A program made the translations under genes and the position numbers. Of a stretch of DNA of 64,000 nucleotides, positions 55,490-64,000 are shown piece after piece. Under the pieces are notes generated by a model. That model was not told the origin of the DNA, did not search any database, and was given only the letters and a program-made list of their open reading frames with translations. The DNA is from Bradyrhizobium elkanii WSM2783 (lineage in GTDB: Bacteria > Pseudomonadota > Alphaproteobacteria > Rhizobiales > Xanthobacteraceae): NCBI RefSeq assembly GCF_000472865.1, contig NZ_AXAP01000014.1:97-64096 (forward strand), written 5' to 3'. The first letter of the stretch is position 1; each line of letters starts with the position of its first letter.

Positions 55490-56015
55490 CTATGGCTGCA
55501 TCCGACGGCGGCGTTCGGCGATCAATTGCTTTGCCTCGTCCATCGTCATCTCGCCCGCGCCGAGCACCTGGTAGGCGCTATCAGGGTTTTGGGCTCGCCC
55601 GTCGTCACCGCTCCGTTTCTTTTCGGGGTTCGGATTCGGCGTGGGAGAGCCGTCGCCACCGCCAAAGCCAAGAAACTCGACCAGGATCACCGAGGGGCGG
55701 TCGTTGTTCGACTGCGTTGGAGCGGCGCTTTGCTGAGTGGCGGCAGTGGCGTTCCCCGCCGAGCTCAGCGCGGCAACCGGCGGTGCCTGCACGACCGGAA
55801 TTCCGGTCGCGCTGCCCTGGACTTGGATATTCGCCGCGTTCACGATCTGCAACGCGGCAAGATTGACGTTGCCCGAGACGCGGATGCCGGCTTCGCCTGC
55901 GTCGATGGTGCCGAGCGGCGCGATCAGATCGACGTTGCCGGGCTGCACCTCCGGATCGGATTCAGTGTCGCGATGCCGGCGCCTGTCGTAGGAACGGTTG
56001 GAGACAACGTCACCC
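55490..56015 (-). pseudogene. 3' remnant of a filamentous-haemagglutinin family gene
   Basis: The frame ending at 55490 gives EVQPGNVDLIAPLGTIDAGE, then AGIRVSGNVNLAALQIVNAAN and a C-terminal tail, the typical end of very large rhizobial haemagglutinin-type two-partner-secretion proteins. Upstream, homologous sequence (TVPTTGAGIATLNP) continues in another frame, so one base is missing near 55956 (expected AATCCGGATCC, seen AATCCGATCC). A stop lies before about 56015 and the rest of the several-thousand-residue gene is absent. Hence a non-functional fragment. Confidence 0.75.
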
Positions 56016-56131
56016 GTCCCTAACTGGCTACGCGTGTAATGTTTCTTATTGAGCCGCGCGTGTCCGTGCGGATGCCATCTGCGCAGACATCCGCAGAATG
56101 GCGGGCGCCTCACTGTTGGCTCCCGCTGATC

Positions 56132-56536
56132 TCAAGGAACCGTTGTCGACTTTGCTGCCATTTCCTTCAGCACGCCCGCCATCGCTTCAATGACAGCCTT
56201 GGCGGATTCACCGATACCGTGCCGACGCGTGATATAGGCCGGATCATTGTAGGAAAGGAAAGTCTTGCCATCCTCGTCCTGCCAGACCAGCGCCTTCAAC
56301 GGCAGATCGATGCCGATCGTCTGCACCGATTGCATCAGCGGAGTGCCGGCCTTCGCCGCGCCGAAGATCAGAAGATTCGTCGGCCGCAGTGGCAGGCCGA
56401 CCGCAGCAGCGCCAGCGCTGTGGTCGATATGGCTAAATACCGCCATGCCCCTGGTACGAACCTCCGCTTCAAACCGGTGCATCGTTTCTTCCGGGCCAAA
56501 GCTGCTGGGCAGCGTGATCAATCCATCAGCGGACAT
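56132..56536 (-). CDS. DUF302 family protein
   Basis: 134 residues from ATG 56536, with AGGAGA upstream. It opens [20 protein letters not shown] and has [40 protein letters not shown] and [19 protein letters not shown], which match DUF302. Function unknown; often found near heavy-metal or sulfur genes. Its ribosome site is built from the end of the truncated cytochrome fragment upstream, so the promoter is unclear. Confidence 0.85.
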   Translation of the reverse strand: MSADGLITLPSSFGPEETMHRFEAEVRTRGMAVFSHIDHSAGAAAVGLPLRPTNLLIFGAAKAGTPLMQSVQTIGIDLPLKALVWQDEDGKTFLSYNDPAYITRRHGIGESAKAVIEAMAGVLKEMAAKSTTVP

Positions 56537-56736
56537 TGCATGCTCTCCTGATAACGAAATCCTTGCGCCACGGTGCCGCTGCCGGGCGGCAGTCCCTTGC
56601 CATCGGGCCTGACGTCGATATCCCATAGCACGATCTCGCCGGGTGTCGCGGGACGGCCGAAATCATATGCAAGTACGGGAGAAGCGAGCGCGAGCGCAAT
56701 AGCGCCAGTGAGGAGTGCCTTGCTAGTCGAGGACAT
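56518..56736 (-). pseudogene. 5' fragment of a Sox-type c-type cytochrome gene
   Basis: From ATG 56736 the frame encodes a signal peptide ([18 protein letters not shown]) and then [20 protein letters not shown] and [14 protein letters not shown], the opening of SoxD/sulfite-dehydrogenase cytochromes. Exactly where the CxxCH haem motif should follow, the sequence turns to [13 protein letters not shown] and stops. So the haem domain is missing and the junction lies near 56560. It overlaps the soxC fragment by 14 bp, which is the natural soxC-soxD arrangement. Confidence 0.75.
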
Positions 56737-57022
56737 TTCGAACCCTCCCGGTCTCTTCAATGCTCCAGGTCTGCTGCGCGTTGTAGTGAAAAGTTGCGTT
56801 GGTCCCGATTGCGCCGATAAAGGATTTTCGGTCGGGCTGGACATTGCCCTTATCGTCGGTCGCACGGCTGACGATCTTGGTCGGCTTACCGCCCCAGGTC
56901 CAATCCATCTGAAAGCGCGTTTGCGCCTTCGGCAATACCGGCAGATTTGGCTGCGCATCCTTCCAGCTCTTGGCGCCATCGCTCGAAATCTCGACCTTGC
57001 ACGCTCTTCGCGCAGACCACGC
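56723..57022 (-). pseudogene. 3' fragment of a SoxC-like molybdopterin sulfur oxidase gene
   Basis: About 99 residues. [40 protein letters not shown] and DDKGNVQ ... [15 protein letters not shown] are the Mo-co dimerisation domain at the C-terminus of SoxC/SorA-type sulfite dehydrogenases. The molybdopterin-binding domain is absent; instead the sequence runs straight into the 3' end of hlyD, whose stop codon overlaps the ATG of this frame. The fusion point is near 57020. Non-functional. Confidence 0.75.
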
Positions 57023-57024
57023 AC

Positions 57025-58421
57025 TCATTGCTCGTGAAATGCGCGGTGAAAGCTGTCCCGAACTGGCTGCGTGATGTAGCGGAAGAAGCTTCGCTCCCCA
57101 AGCTGCACCATCGCCTCCACCGGCATTCCCGGCGTGAGGCGGACGTTGGGAAGACGAACAAGCTGGTCCTGATCGATCAGGATCTGCACTTTATAGTAGT
57201 TGCTTTTTGTCTGCTCATCGGCGGTGACGTCGGAGGCGACGAAAGTGACGCGGCCCGCAACGAACGGTACGAGGCGCTGCTTGAACGCGGGGAGACGCAC
57301 CTGTGCTTCAAGGCCGGGATACACGACATCGATATCGTTGGGCGAAAGTTTCACGTTGGCCACCAGCCGGTCGCGCGATGGCAGTAGTTCCATGACCGTA
57401 TCGCCGGGCTTGACGACAGCGCCGTTGTTGAACACCCTCATGCCAAGGACCGTGCCGTCCTCGGGCGCCACCACATCGCGACGCACGGCGACATCCTGCG
57501 CGGCGCGCAATTTGTCGTCCACCTCGTTCAGCCTGATACGGGCCTCCCATATGTCGTTCGGACATCTTGTAGCCGCTGGTCTTGAATCTGCTTCATGGAT
57601 GAACGAGATTCCGCGATCGTTGCCCGCGCGCGTTGGATCTGTCCGCTCAGGTCACCCAGTGTCCCTTCCAATCCGGCTTGGTTTCGCTGCAAGGCCAGCA
57701 CGACGGACAGCGTCGCCAAGCCCTTTGTCAACAACCCCTGCTTGATCTCGGCCTCGTGCCGTATCAGTTCGAGCTGTTGCCGGGTGGCTCGCTGCTGCTG
57801 TTCTGCCGATTCAATCACGCCAAGTTGCTGATCGACCCGGTCTCGCAGCACGGCGACCTGGCTTTTCAAGCTGACCGTACGCGCTTCGAACAGCGCGCGC
57901 TGCCCGCTGACCACATCGGCGGCGCGCAGGGCGTCGAAGCCTTGCCCGCTCGCCGCTGCCAGCAGATCGTCAGGAAAGCTTATATCGCTCCTTCCGGCTG
58001 TCTCCGCATCCAGTCTGGCCAATTTTGCAAGCAATGCCCAGCGCTCGGCTCGCGCCGTCTCGGCCGTCGCGCTCGCCTGCACGTCGTTCAGTCGCATCAA
58101 CACCTGACCGGCAAGCACATGATCGCCCTCGCGCACGAGCAGTTCCTGAACCGATCCCCCTTCCTGGTTCGCAATGACGCGACGCTGCCCCTCGACCTCG
58201 ATCAAACCATTCGCGATCGCCGCTTCCGCCAGCGGAGCGGAGACGGACCAGACGCTGAAGCCGCCGATGAAGACCGCCATGGCCATCAATCCGAGCAGGA
58301 TCACGCCGCGTGTTGACGGATGAGGCGCCTCCATCAATGGTGGCGCAGGCGACGCGATCGATCGGCCGTGGCTGTCAGCGACGACGGCTCGCCCGGATGG
58401 AGAGGTGAGAGCGCGGGTCAT
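57025..58421 (-). pseudogene. HlyD-type membrane fusion protein split by a frameshift
   Basis: The first part (58421 to about 57550) gives about 290 residues: a cytoplasmic start, one membrane helix (VILLGLMAMAVFIGGFSVWS), EGQRRVIANQEGGSVQELLV and a long coiled coil. The frame then stops at 57528. The next frame resumes WEARIRLNEVDDKLRAAQD, then DVVAPEDGTVLGMRVF and ends RYITQPVRDSFHRAFHEQ, the usual HlyD/PrtE C-terminus. A single-base indel between about 57540 and 57562 joins them. ATGA overlap with the ABC gene shows operon membership. If real, the type I secretion system is incomplete. Confidence 0.85.
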
Positions 58422-60211
58422 GATGCAACACGGTTCCGTTCGCGTCGGGCGGGTACGGCGGCTCTGGCGATGCGGGGTTCGGTGAATGTTGGGCGGGCGT
58501 CGGGTGCCGGGGCAACGACGCGGTTCAGGATCTCGGCCCGCGGCCCAAACATTTCTGCCGCTCCATCCCGCATCAGCAAGACCAGATCGACATGCTGCAC
58601 CAAGCGCGGACGGTGCGAGACCAGGACCACCGTGGTGCCGCGCGCCTTGAGCTTCCGTAATGTGTCGGCCAGATTGGCCTCGGAATCGCCGTCGAGATTG
58701 CTGTTGGGTTCATCCAACACCACGAATTTCGGACTACGGAACAGTGCGCGCGCCAAGCCGATCAGCTGCCGTTGCCCGCCGGACAGATACTGCCCGTTCT
58801 CGCCGATCTCGGTGTCGTAGCCGCAGGGAAGCCGCAAGATCATGTCGTGGCAGCCCGCAAGCTGCGCGGCCTGGTAAACCTGCTCGGGCGTCGCCTCTCC
58901 CATCCGTGCGATGTTGCGGAATACCGAACCCTCGAACAGCTCGACGGATTGCGGCAGATAGCCGACGTAGCGGCCGAAATCCTCACGCATCCAGCGATGG
59001 ACGTCGGCGCCATCGAGGCGCACGGTGCCGGCGCTTGGCGCAAGCGTGCCGATCAGCATCTTGATCAGCGTGGTCTTGCCGGCTGCCGAGGGGCCGATGA
59101 CGGCAAGACTGTCACCTGGGGACAGCGCGAACTGCACGCCTTTGACGATCGGGGACGTCGAACCCGGCAAGCCGTACGTGACACGCTCCACCGACAGGCG
59201 GCCGACCGGGGCCGGCAATGGCCGTCCGGGCGGACGAAGACGAGGCTGGCGAAGAAAATGCTCCAAGCGAAAGAAAGCTTGCCGGGCCTGGACAAGCTGC
59301 TTCCAGCCGCCGATCAGCATTTCCACCGGCGCAAGCGCCCGGCCCATGATGATCGAGCCGGCAACGGCCACGCCCGATGTCAGCTCATGCTGCAGCACCA
59401 GATAGCCGCCCGCGCCAAGTACGGCGATCTGCACCGAGAGGCGCGCGAACTTGGCCATTGCCAGCAGAACGGAGGCTCGCTGCGCCGCGCGCCGCTGCGG
59501 CGGCAGCACTTCGGCCACTGCCTCCTGCCAGCGGCGCATCACCGCCGGCAACATGCCCATGCTGTCAATCACTTCAGCATTGCGCGCGCTGCTCTCGGCG
59601 CGACGTTGCGAATTGGCCGCCGCAACATTTGCCTCCTTCATCAGTCGCGACGTGGTCAGCTCATTCAGCAAGGTGAGAATAAAAAGGAGGATCGCTCCTG
59701 CCGTCGCGATGCAACCCAGCACCGGATGCAGGACGAAGATCACGGCGAGAAAAATCAGCACCCAGGGAAGATCGTAGAGGGCAAGCAAAGCAGGCGAGCC
59801 GAGATAGCCGCGGCAAATGGCGAGATCGCGTAGTGCCTCCATGCGATAGGAATGACCGGCGAGCACGCTCTCCATCGCTCTCGCAAAGCCCTCCGGCGCG
59901 GCCTTCTGCTCGACCCAGGTTGCAACGCGCTGCAGGGTCTGATTGCGCGAGATTTCCAGAATAGCCAGCAACAGGATGGACACGCCCGCAATCAGCGACA
60001 GATAGAGAAGCGTATCGACATTGTGCGTCGTCAGCACGCGGTCGAAAATCTGCATCATGTAGATCGGGATGGTGAGCTGCAGCAGATTGACCACGCCGCT
60101 GAACAGGCCCACCGCCAGCAGCTGAATCTTGCAACAGCCGATGGCGCGGCTGAGGATTGTCTCGCTTTTCTCATGTGGATCGACCACCGCAAGCTTCGAC
60201 ATCGGCTTCAT
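58418..60211 (-). CDS. Type I secretion ABC transporter (PrtD/RsaD class)
   Basis: About 597 residues from ATG 60211 (alternative ATGs at 60202 and 60256). The membrane domain has six helices, starting CKIQLLAVGLFSGVVNLLQL. The ATPase has Walker A GPSAAGKTT, LSGGQRQLIGLARAL and Walker B FVVLDEPNSNLD, with the H-loop in LVSHRP. It lacks the N-terminal C39-like domain of HlyB. The class exports RTX proteins with HlyD and an outer-membrane TolC. It lies between the RTX gene and the broken hlyD. Confidence 0.93.
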   Translation of the reverse strand: MKPMSKLAVVDPHEKSETILSRAIGCCKIQLLAVGLFSGVVNLLQLTIPIYMMQIFDRVLTTHNVDTLLYLSLIAGVSILLLAILEISRNQTLQRVATWVEQKAAPEGFARAMESVLAGHSYRMEALRDLAICRGYLGSPALLALYDLPWVLIFLAVIFVLHPVLGCIATAGAILLFILTLLNELTTSRLMKEANVAAANSQRRAESSARNAEVIDSMGMLPAVMRRWQEAVAEVLPPQRRAAQRASVLLAMAKFARLSVQIAVLGAGGYLVLQHELTSGVAVAGSIIMGRALAPVEMLIGGWKQLVQARQAFFRLEHFLRQPRLRPPGRPLPAPVGRLSVERVTYGLPGSTSPIVKGVQFALSPGDSLAVIGPSAAGKTTLIKMLIGTLAPSAGTVRLDGADVHRWMREDFGRYVGYLPQSVELFEGSVFRNIARMGEATPEQVYQAAQLAGCHDMILRLPCGYDTEIGENGQYLSGGQRQLIGLARALFRSPKFVVLDEPNSNLDGDSEANLADTLRKLKARGTTVVLVSHRPRLVQHVDLVLLMRDGAAEMFGPRAEILNRVVAPAPDARPTFTEPRIARAAVPARRERNRVAS

Positions 60212-60403
60212 ATGCGGCGCCCCAATTTTCCAATTCTGATGTCTTCGTTGTGACATTCGAGTCTCGGCGCTCCTGCCGTATCTGACAGGCACGTCGCGAC
60301 TTCAAAACCCATCCAATACGGTCGCCCTCCCCAAACAGGAGGGCGACCGTATTTGGCAGAAGCGCCGTTAGGTCGCTTCGAGGACAGGCAATCCCGATCG
60401 GAC

Positions 60404-62400
60404 TTAGCTCAGGACAAAGTCGTGGTGAGAGAGGTCCGCGGCATGGACGCCCTGGAATGTCACGTCCCCAGCGGCGCCGAGGTCTAGAACGGCGCCGTTG
60501 GCGGTGTCATGCACGTGCGCAAGCGCATCAAAATTGGGGCCGAAGCCCGACAAATTGATCACGTCGTTGTTCACGTCGAAGTCCGTGATGACGTCGTGCC
60601 CGGCTTGCGACATCTGGAAGGTGAAGGTATCGGCACCGCCGTTGCCGGTCATAGTGTCGTTGCCCACACCGCCATCGATGCGGTCCGCGCCGCTGCCTCC
60701 GATGATGATGTCGTTGCCTTCGTCGCCGAAGAGCTTGTCAGACACCGTACTGCTGCCTGGACTGGCCGCCTGGATGAAGTCGTTGCCGGCATCGCCGTGA
60801 ATCTCAGCGGCGGCCTCCCCGCCCAGCGGCGGATTGAAGGCGAGTTCACCGGTGATCCTATCGTTACCGGCTCCCCCATGAACCACGTCACCGAACGTTT
60901 CGGTCCACTGTACGATATCGTCGCCGTCACCCGCATCGGCGAAGCCGTGCTCACCCATATGATCGATCACGTCGTTGCCAAGGCCGCCGAATATCTGATC
61001 ATGGCTGCCGCCGCCGCTGATATGATCGTCGCCATCACCGCCATCAAGGATGTCGGTGCCGCCATTTCCAGTGATGGTGTCGTTTCCGGTGCCGCCTTCG
61101 ATATGGTCGCTGCCGTCACCGCCGGTCAGGGTGTCGTCGCCGGCATCACCGAAGATCTTGTCGCCCGCCGTGGCGTGCGCCGCGTCCGTCGTAAACGCGG
61201 AGATTATGTCGTTACCGTCGCCGCCATGGCTTTCATCGGACGCGGTATCGGAACCGGTGATCCGGTCATCGCCTCCGTCGCCGAAGACGGTGTCTCCGAC
61301 CGCATCATTCCAGGAGATGACGTCATCGCCGGCGCCGGCATGAACGACATCGTGTCCCATCATCTGGTCGATCGTGTCGTTGCCGTCGCCACCGTAAACC
61401 AGGTCGTTGCCGGCCCCGGTGTTGATGTGGTCATTTCCCGACCCGCCATCGAGGTAGTCGTTGCCGCCTCCACCATTGATGGTGTCGCTTCCGGTACCGC
61501 CTTCGATGTGGTCCGCGGCATCGCCGCCGATCAACGTGTCATCGCCGCCGTCGCCGAACATCCGGTCGCCCGCCGTCGCATGTGCGGCATCCGTGGTGAA
61601 GGCCTGAATGAAATCGTCACCGTCGCCGCCGTGACTTTCATCGGACGCCGTGTCGGAACCGATGATCCTGTCGTTGCCGCCGTCGCCATAGACGGTGTCA
61701 CCGACGGCATCATTCCAGGAGATCGTGTCGTTCCCGTCGCCGGCGTGGACGACGTCATGGCCCGCCATCTGGTCGATGGTGTCGTTGCCATCGCCGCCAA
61801 ACACCGTATCGTTGCCGGCACCGGTGCTGATGTGATCATCGCCGTCGCCGCCATCGAGGTAGTCGTTGCCGCCTCCACCGTTGATGGTATCGTTTCCGGT
61901 GCCACCCTCGATGTGGTCGTTGCCGTCGCCGCCGATCAGGGTGTCATTGCCGGCATCACCGAAGATCTTGTCGCCTGCGGTGGCGTGCGCGGCGTCAGTC
62001 GTGAAGGCCTGGATGAAGTCGTTGCCGTCGCCGCCATGGCTCTCGTCGGCCGCGGTGTCGGAACCGATGATCCGGTCGTTGCCCTCATCGCCGAAGACAA
62101 CATCACCGACCTTGTCGTTCCACGAGATCAGATCGTCGCCCGCACCTGCGTGGACGACGTCATGACCGGCCATCTGATCGATCGTATCGATGCCGTCACC
62201 GGCGAACACGACATCGTTGCCCGCTCCGGTGCTGATGTGGTCGTTTCCCGATCCGCCTTCGAGAAGATCGTTGCCGTTGCCGCCGGTGATGACGTCGTTG
62301 CCCGCGCCGCCGAGGACATGATCGTCACCATCACCGCCGTTGAGCGTATCATCACCGTCATCGCCTGACAGCGTATCGTTGCCGCCGTTGCCGTCAATCG
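60404..62400 (-). repeat. 405-bp tandem super-repeat within the RTX gene
   Basis: The marker G(C/T)TGAT(G/A)TG(G/A)TC occurs at 62231, 61826, 61421 and 61016, spaced by exactly 405 bp each time. Three units are highly alike and the fourth, nearest the C-terminus, is diverged. Confidence 0.9.
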
Positions 62401-62488
62401 TATCGTTGCCCGCAAGGCCGAAGATATGATCCGGCCCATCGGTGCCGGTCAGGATATCGTCGCCGTTGGTTCCCGTGAGATTGGACAT
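60404..62488 (-). CDS. RTX calcium-binding protein with four 135-residue super-repeats
   Basis: 694 residues, with GGGAGA before ATG 62488. Almost the whole protein consists of GGxGxD nonapeptides that bind Ca2+ in a parallel beta roll after export. At a higher level, four copies of a 135-residue (405-bp) unit occur; each has a GAGND ... DTIDQMAGHDVVHAG part, a GDRIIGSDTA-type part and a SHGGDGNDFI part, with the fourth diverged. The C-terminal about 70 residues (HDVITDFDVNNDVINLSGFG) carry the uncleaved type I secretion signal. There is no catalytic domain. It is the likely substrate of the adjacent exporter. Confidence 0.93.
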   Translation of the reverse strand: MSNLTGTNGDDILTGTDGPDHIFGLAGNDTIDGNGGNDTLSGDDGDDTLNGGDGDDHVLGGAGNDVITGGNGNDLLEGGSGNDHISTGAGNDVVFAGDGIDTIDQMAGHDVVHAGAGDDLISWNDKVGDVVFGDEGNDRIIGSDTAADESHGGDGNDFIQAFTTDAAHATAGDKIFGDAGNDTLIGGDGNDHIEGGTGNDTINGGGGNDYLDGGDGDDHISTGAGNDTVFGGDGNDTIDQMAGHDVVHAGDGNDTISWNDAVGDTVYGDGGNDRIIGSDTASDESHGGDGDDFIQAFTTDAAHATAGDRMFGDGGDDTLIGGDAADHIEGGTGSDTINGGGGNDYLDGGSGNDHINTGAGNDLVYGGDGNDTIDQMMGHDVVHAGAGDDVISWNDAVGDTVFGDGGDDRITGSDTASDESHGGDGNDIISAFTTDAAHATAGDKIFGDAGDDTLTGGDGSDHIEGGTGNDTITGNGGTDILDGGDGDDHISGGGSHDQIFGGLGNDVIDHMGEHGFADAGDGDDIVQWTETFGDVVHGGAGNDRITGELAFNPPLGGEAAAEIHGDAGNDFIQAASPGSSTVSDKLFGDEGNDIIIGGSGADRIDGGVGNDTMTGNGGADTFTFQMSQAGHDVITDFDVNNDVINLSGFGPNFDALAHVHDTANGAVLDLGAAGDVTFQGVHAADLSHHDFVLS

Positions 62489-63008
62489 GAGGCATTCTCC
62501 CTTTCAGATGTGGGCCTCAGCTTCACATGCGGGGCCTCGGCGAGTTGCAGGTTGACAAAGAATCCTGCGGGCCCTGAACCGACGCCCTCACGCGTTCGTA
62601 TGCTTTCTTTTCGGAGAGTTCAGGGCGATATGGCTGCATCTGTAATGCGAGGAGCGGATCGCTGTAACCAAACTGTAACGTCGCCCTCAGCGCAGCATCG
62701 AGGATCACTGAAGCCGTACCGCTCCACTCGATCAGAGCTGCAGCAGCGGTCCGCCAAGGACGCCGCAAGATTCGTACAGCCGTCGTACCGCCCTCTCCGA
62801 GCTTGGCCGGAGCCTCCGTTGCCGTAACCGGCATACGATTCCAACTTGGCTGACATTCCCGACGGCGGCTTGAAGCCTTAGGCATACTCAAGAGCAAGCG
62901 ATACTATTGGGCATAACCGATGAAGTCGCTGATCATCAGTTGCTTGTCTTGTATTAATCCCGGAATGGCACCCACTGCATTTCCTTCTCTCGGGATGTCG
63001 GCTTCTTC
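62489..63008. other. Intergenic region upstream of the RTX gene
   Basis: 520 bp between RTX and DUF2520 genes, both on the minus strand. Nothing here codes for a recognisable protein. It should contain the RTX promoter, but I could not identify one with confidence. Confidence 0.5.
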
Positions 63009-63893
63009 TCAGCCTTTCGCTGTCGGGGCGGTCGACAACGCTTCTCGGATCTGGTCCGCGACCGATGTCGTCAGGCTTGCTCGCGCAAGCCCAAGTGGAA
63101 TGGTTCGCTCAGTCAAGGAGCGATACAATTCACCGGCGTTAGGGCTGAAGAGGTCCATCGCGGCTACGTGCCGTCGCACCGTGCCGACATCGCCTCTCGC
63201 GACGCAGCCGCCCATTCCCTTGGCTAGGCTGCTGCTGGTGACTGCCGAGGTGGTTCCGGCGAGAAGCGGCAGGAGGGCGTTCAAGGCGTCACGTTCGCTG
63301 GCGCCGAAGGACTTCCAGATCGACACGGCCTCCGAAAGCAGCGCGATGAAGAAAGGACCGACGTAATAGACCGAGGCATGGTAGATCGCGCGTTGTCCTC
63401 GGGGTACCTCCACGGTGGTGCAGCCGATGTCGCCGGCCAGCCGCTTGAGCGTCTCGAGGAATGCGGGTTCGGCGGCCTCCACGCCGACCGTCACGCCCGG
63501 CAAGCCCCGCAGAGCGACGGCCGGATCGGTAAACATCTGCAGGGGGTGGAAGCCACCTATCGTCGCGCCATCCGATTTCGCCTTCGCCAACGCTTCGATG
63601 TCGGTCGCGCCGCTGCAGTGGACGACCTTATGATGCGACTGCCAGGCAATGCCGTCGGCGACGCGCGCGATGGCATCGTCCGATACGGTCAGCCAGACGA
63701 AGTCGCACGCGTCCGCCACGTCCTGCGCGCTCGCGAGCGCACGCAGCCCCTCGACTTCCTGCCGCATTTGGAGCGCGCCCTCGCCGCCTCGGCTCCAGGC
63801 GGCGGCCACCTGATACCCCGCCCGACTGAAGGCTTGTGCGAGCGTGCGTCCGACGCTGCCGCACCCGATGAATCCGAATTTTGCGCTGGGCAT
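63009..63893 (-). CDS. DUF2520 Rossmann-fold protein
   Basis: 294 residues from ATG 63893. The N-terminal NAD(P)-binding fold is FGFIGCGSVGR (G10-x-G12-x-x-G15). The middle has VVHCSGATDIEAL, GATIGGFHPLQMFTDP and ALRGLPGVTVGVEA, and the helical C-terminal domain starts RGQRAIYHASVYYVGPFFIA. This matches the Rossmann-like/DUF2520 family, sometimes labelled as ketopantoate-reductase-like. The reaction is unknown. It begins 5 bp after the stop of the gene cut by the window edge, so the two are one operon. Confidence 0.88.
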   Translation of the reverse strand: MPSAKFGFIGCGSVGRTLAQAFSRAGYQVAAAWSRGGEGALQMRQEVEGLRALASAQDVADACDFVWLTVSDDAIARVADGIAWQSHHKVVHCSGATDIEALAKAKSDGATIGGFHPLQMFTDPAVALRGLPGVTVGVEAAEPAFLETLKRLAGDIGCTTVEVPRGQRAIYHASVYYVGPFFIALLSEAVSIWKSFGASERDALNALLPLLAGTTSAVTSSSLAKGMGGCVARGDVGTVRRHVAAMDLFSPNAGELYRSLTERTIPLGLARASLTTSVADQIREALSTAPTAKG

Positions 63894-63898
63894 CCCGA

Positions 63899-64000
63899 TC
63901 AGCTCCGGAACGAGGCATCGAGCCGGTCGAGTTTGCGCAGCAGGGCCGCCCATTCGAGCAAACCGTATCCGCCCGAATTCCGCCTCGCGCCTTCGTTGAG
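63899..64000 (-). CDS. 3' end of an unidentified gene, cut by window edge
   Basis: 33 residues, LNEGARRNSGGYGLLEWAAL and LRKLDRLDASFRS, ending in TGA at 63899-63901, only 5 bp before the DUF2520 start. The open frame reaches the window edge. The fragment is too short to assign, although the spacing makes it a likely operon partner of the DUF2520 gene. Confidence 0.6.
   Translation of the reverse strand, partial: LNEGARRNSGGYGLLEWAALLRKLDRLDASFRS

Noticed and set aside
60509..62368. 619-codon plus-strand frame opposite the RTX gene
   Set aside because: Its apparent Val/Ala/Ile repeats are the mirror of the Gly/Asp RTX repeats; no start signal.
60404..62400. Possible CRISPR-like array suggested by regular repeats
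   Set aside because: The repeats are coding RTX nonapeptides and a 405-bp unit in one frame; there are no unique spacers and no cas genes.

Overview
The window looks like chromosomal DNA of a Bradyrhizobium-type alphaproteobacterium (Nitrobacteraceae). The evidence is the high GC content, the gene order topA-rnr-DUF983-Nudix ... rpmG, the divK-pleD and mipZ cell-cycle genes, the clpS/clpA pair, EipB, phasin and DUF3572 proteins, and several families of intergenic palindromic repeats typical of that group. Identification is by protein pattern recognition only; no database search was run.

Layout. 1-9.3 kb is core: a cut gene start at the edge, a palindromic repeat, a small conserved protein, topA, rnr, DUF983, a Nudix hydrolase, an LLM-class flavin monooxygenase, rpmG with its terminator, and a small membrane protein. 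9.3-13.6 kb is a catabolic island: an IclR regulator divergent from a deacetylase-asparaginase-MFS operon, with several TTCC/GGAA palindromes in the control region. 13.7-17.9 kb has an ammonium transporter with a candidate sigma-54 promoter, then an MFS exporter divergent from its likely TetR repressor. 17.9-30.3 kb is mixed housekeeping: pleD, divK, DUF3572, dinB, eipB, RidA-like, GDPD, FemAB-like, HIT, trmO, azlCD, lytic transglycosylase, HAD phosphatase and a GrdB/PrdB-like protein with Cys in place of selenocysteine. 30.4-31.2 kb holds a hicA with a one-base frameshift next to an unusual HicB-KTSC fusion. 31.3-50.7 kb has clpA, clpS, a TadG-like protein, phasin, a D,D-carboxypeptidase, a DnaJ/VWA pair, an alpha/beta hydrolase, a regulator/alcohol dehydrogenase pair, mipZ, panC and several envelope or hypothetical proteins. 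50.7-55.2 kb has an XRE protein, mgtE, two tandem secreted polysaccharide deacetylases and a membrane protein.

55.3-62.5 kb is the most unusual part. It contains a type I secretion locus: an ABC exporter, an HlyD-type fusion protein split by a frameshift, and an RTX protein built from four copies of an exact 405-bp super-repeat. Next to it lie gene remnants: the 3' end of a filamentous-haemagglutinin gene (frameshifted), the 3' end of soxC joined directly behind hlyD, and the 5' end of its cytochrome partner. This reads as a recombination scar with ongoing decay. The window closes with a DUF2520 protein and the 3' end of a further gene.

The most promising items for follow-up are the HicB-KTSC fusion, the RTX super-repeat locus with its remnants, the Cys-type GrdB/PrdB homologue, the IclR-controlled operon, and a shared TTGTGC-N-GCACAA box in front of the phasin and an alpha/beta hydrolase.
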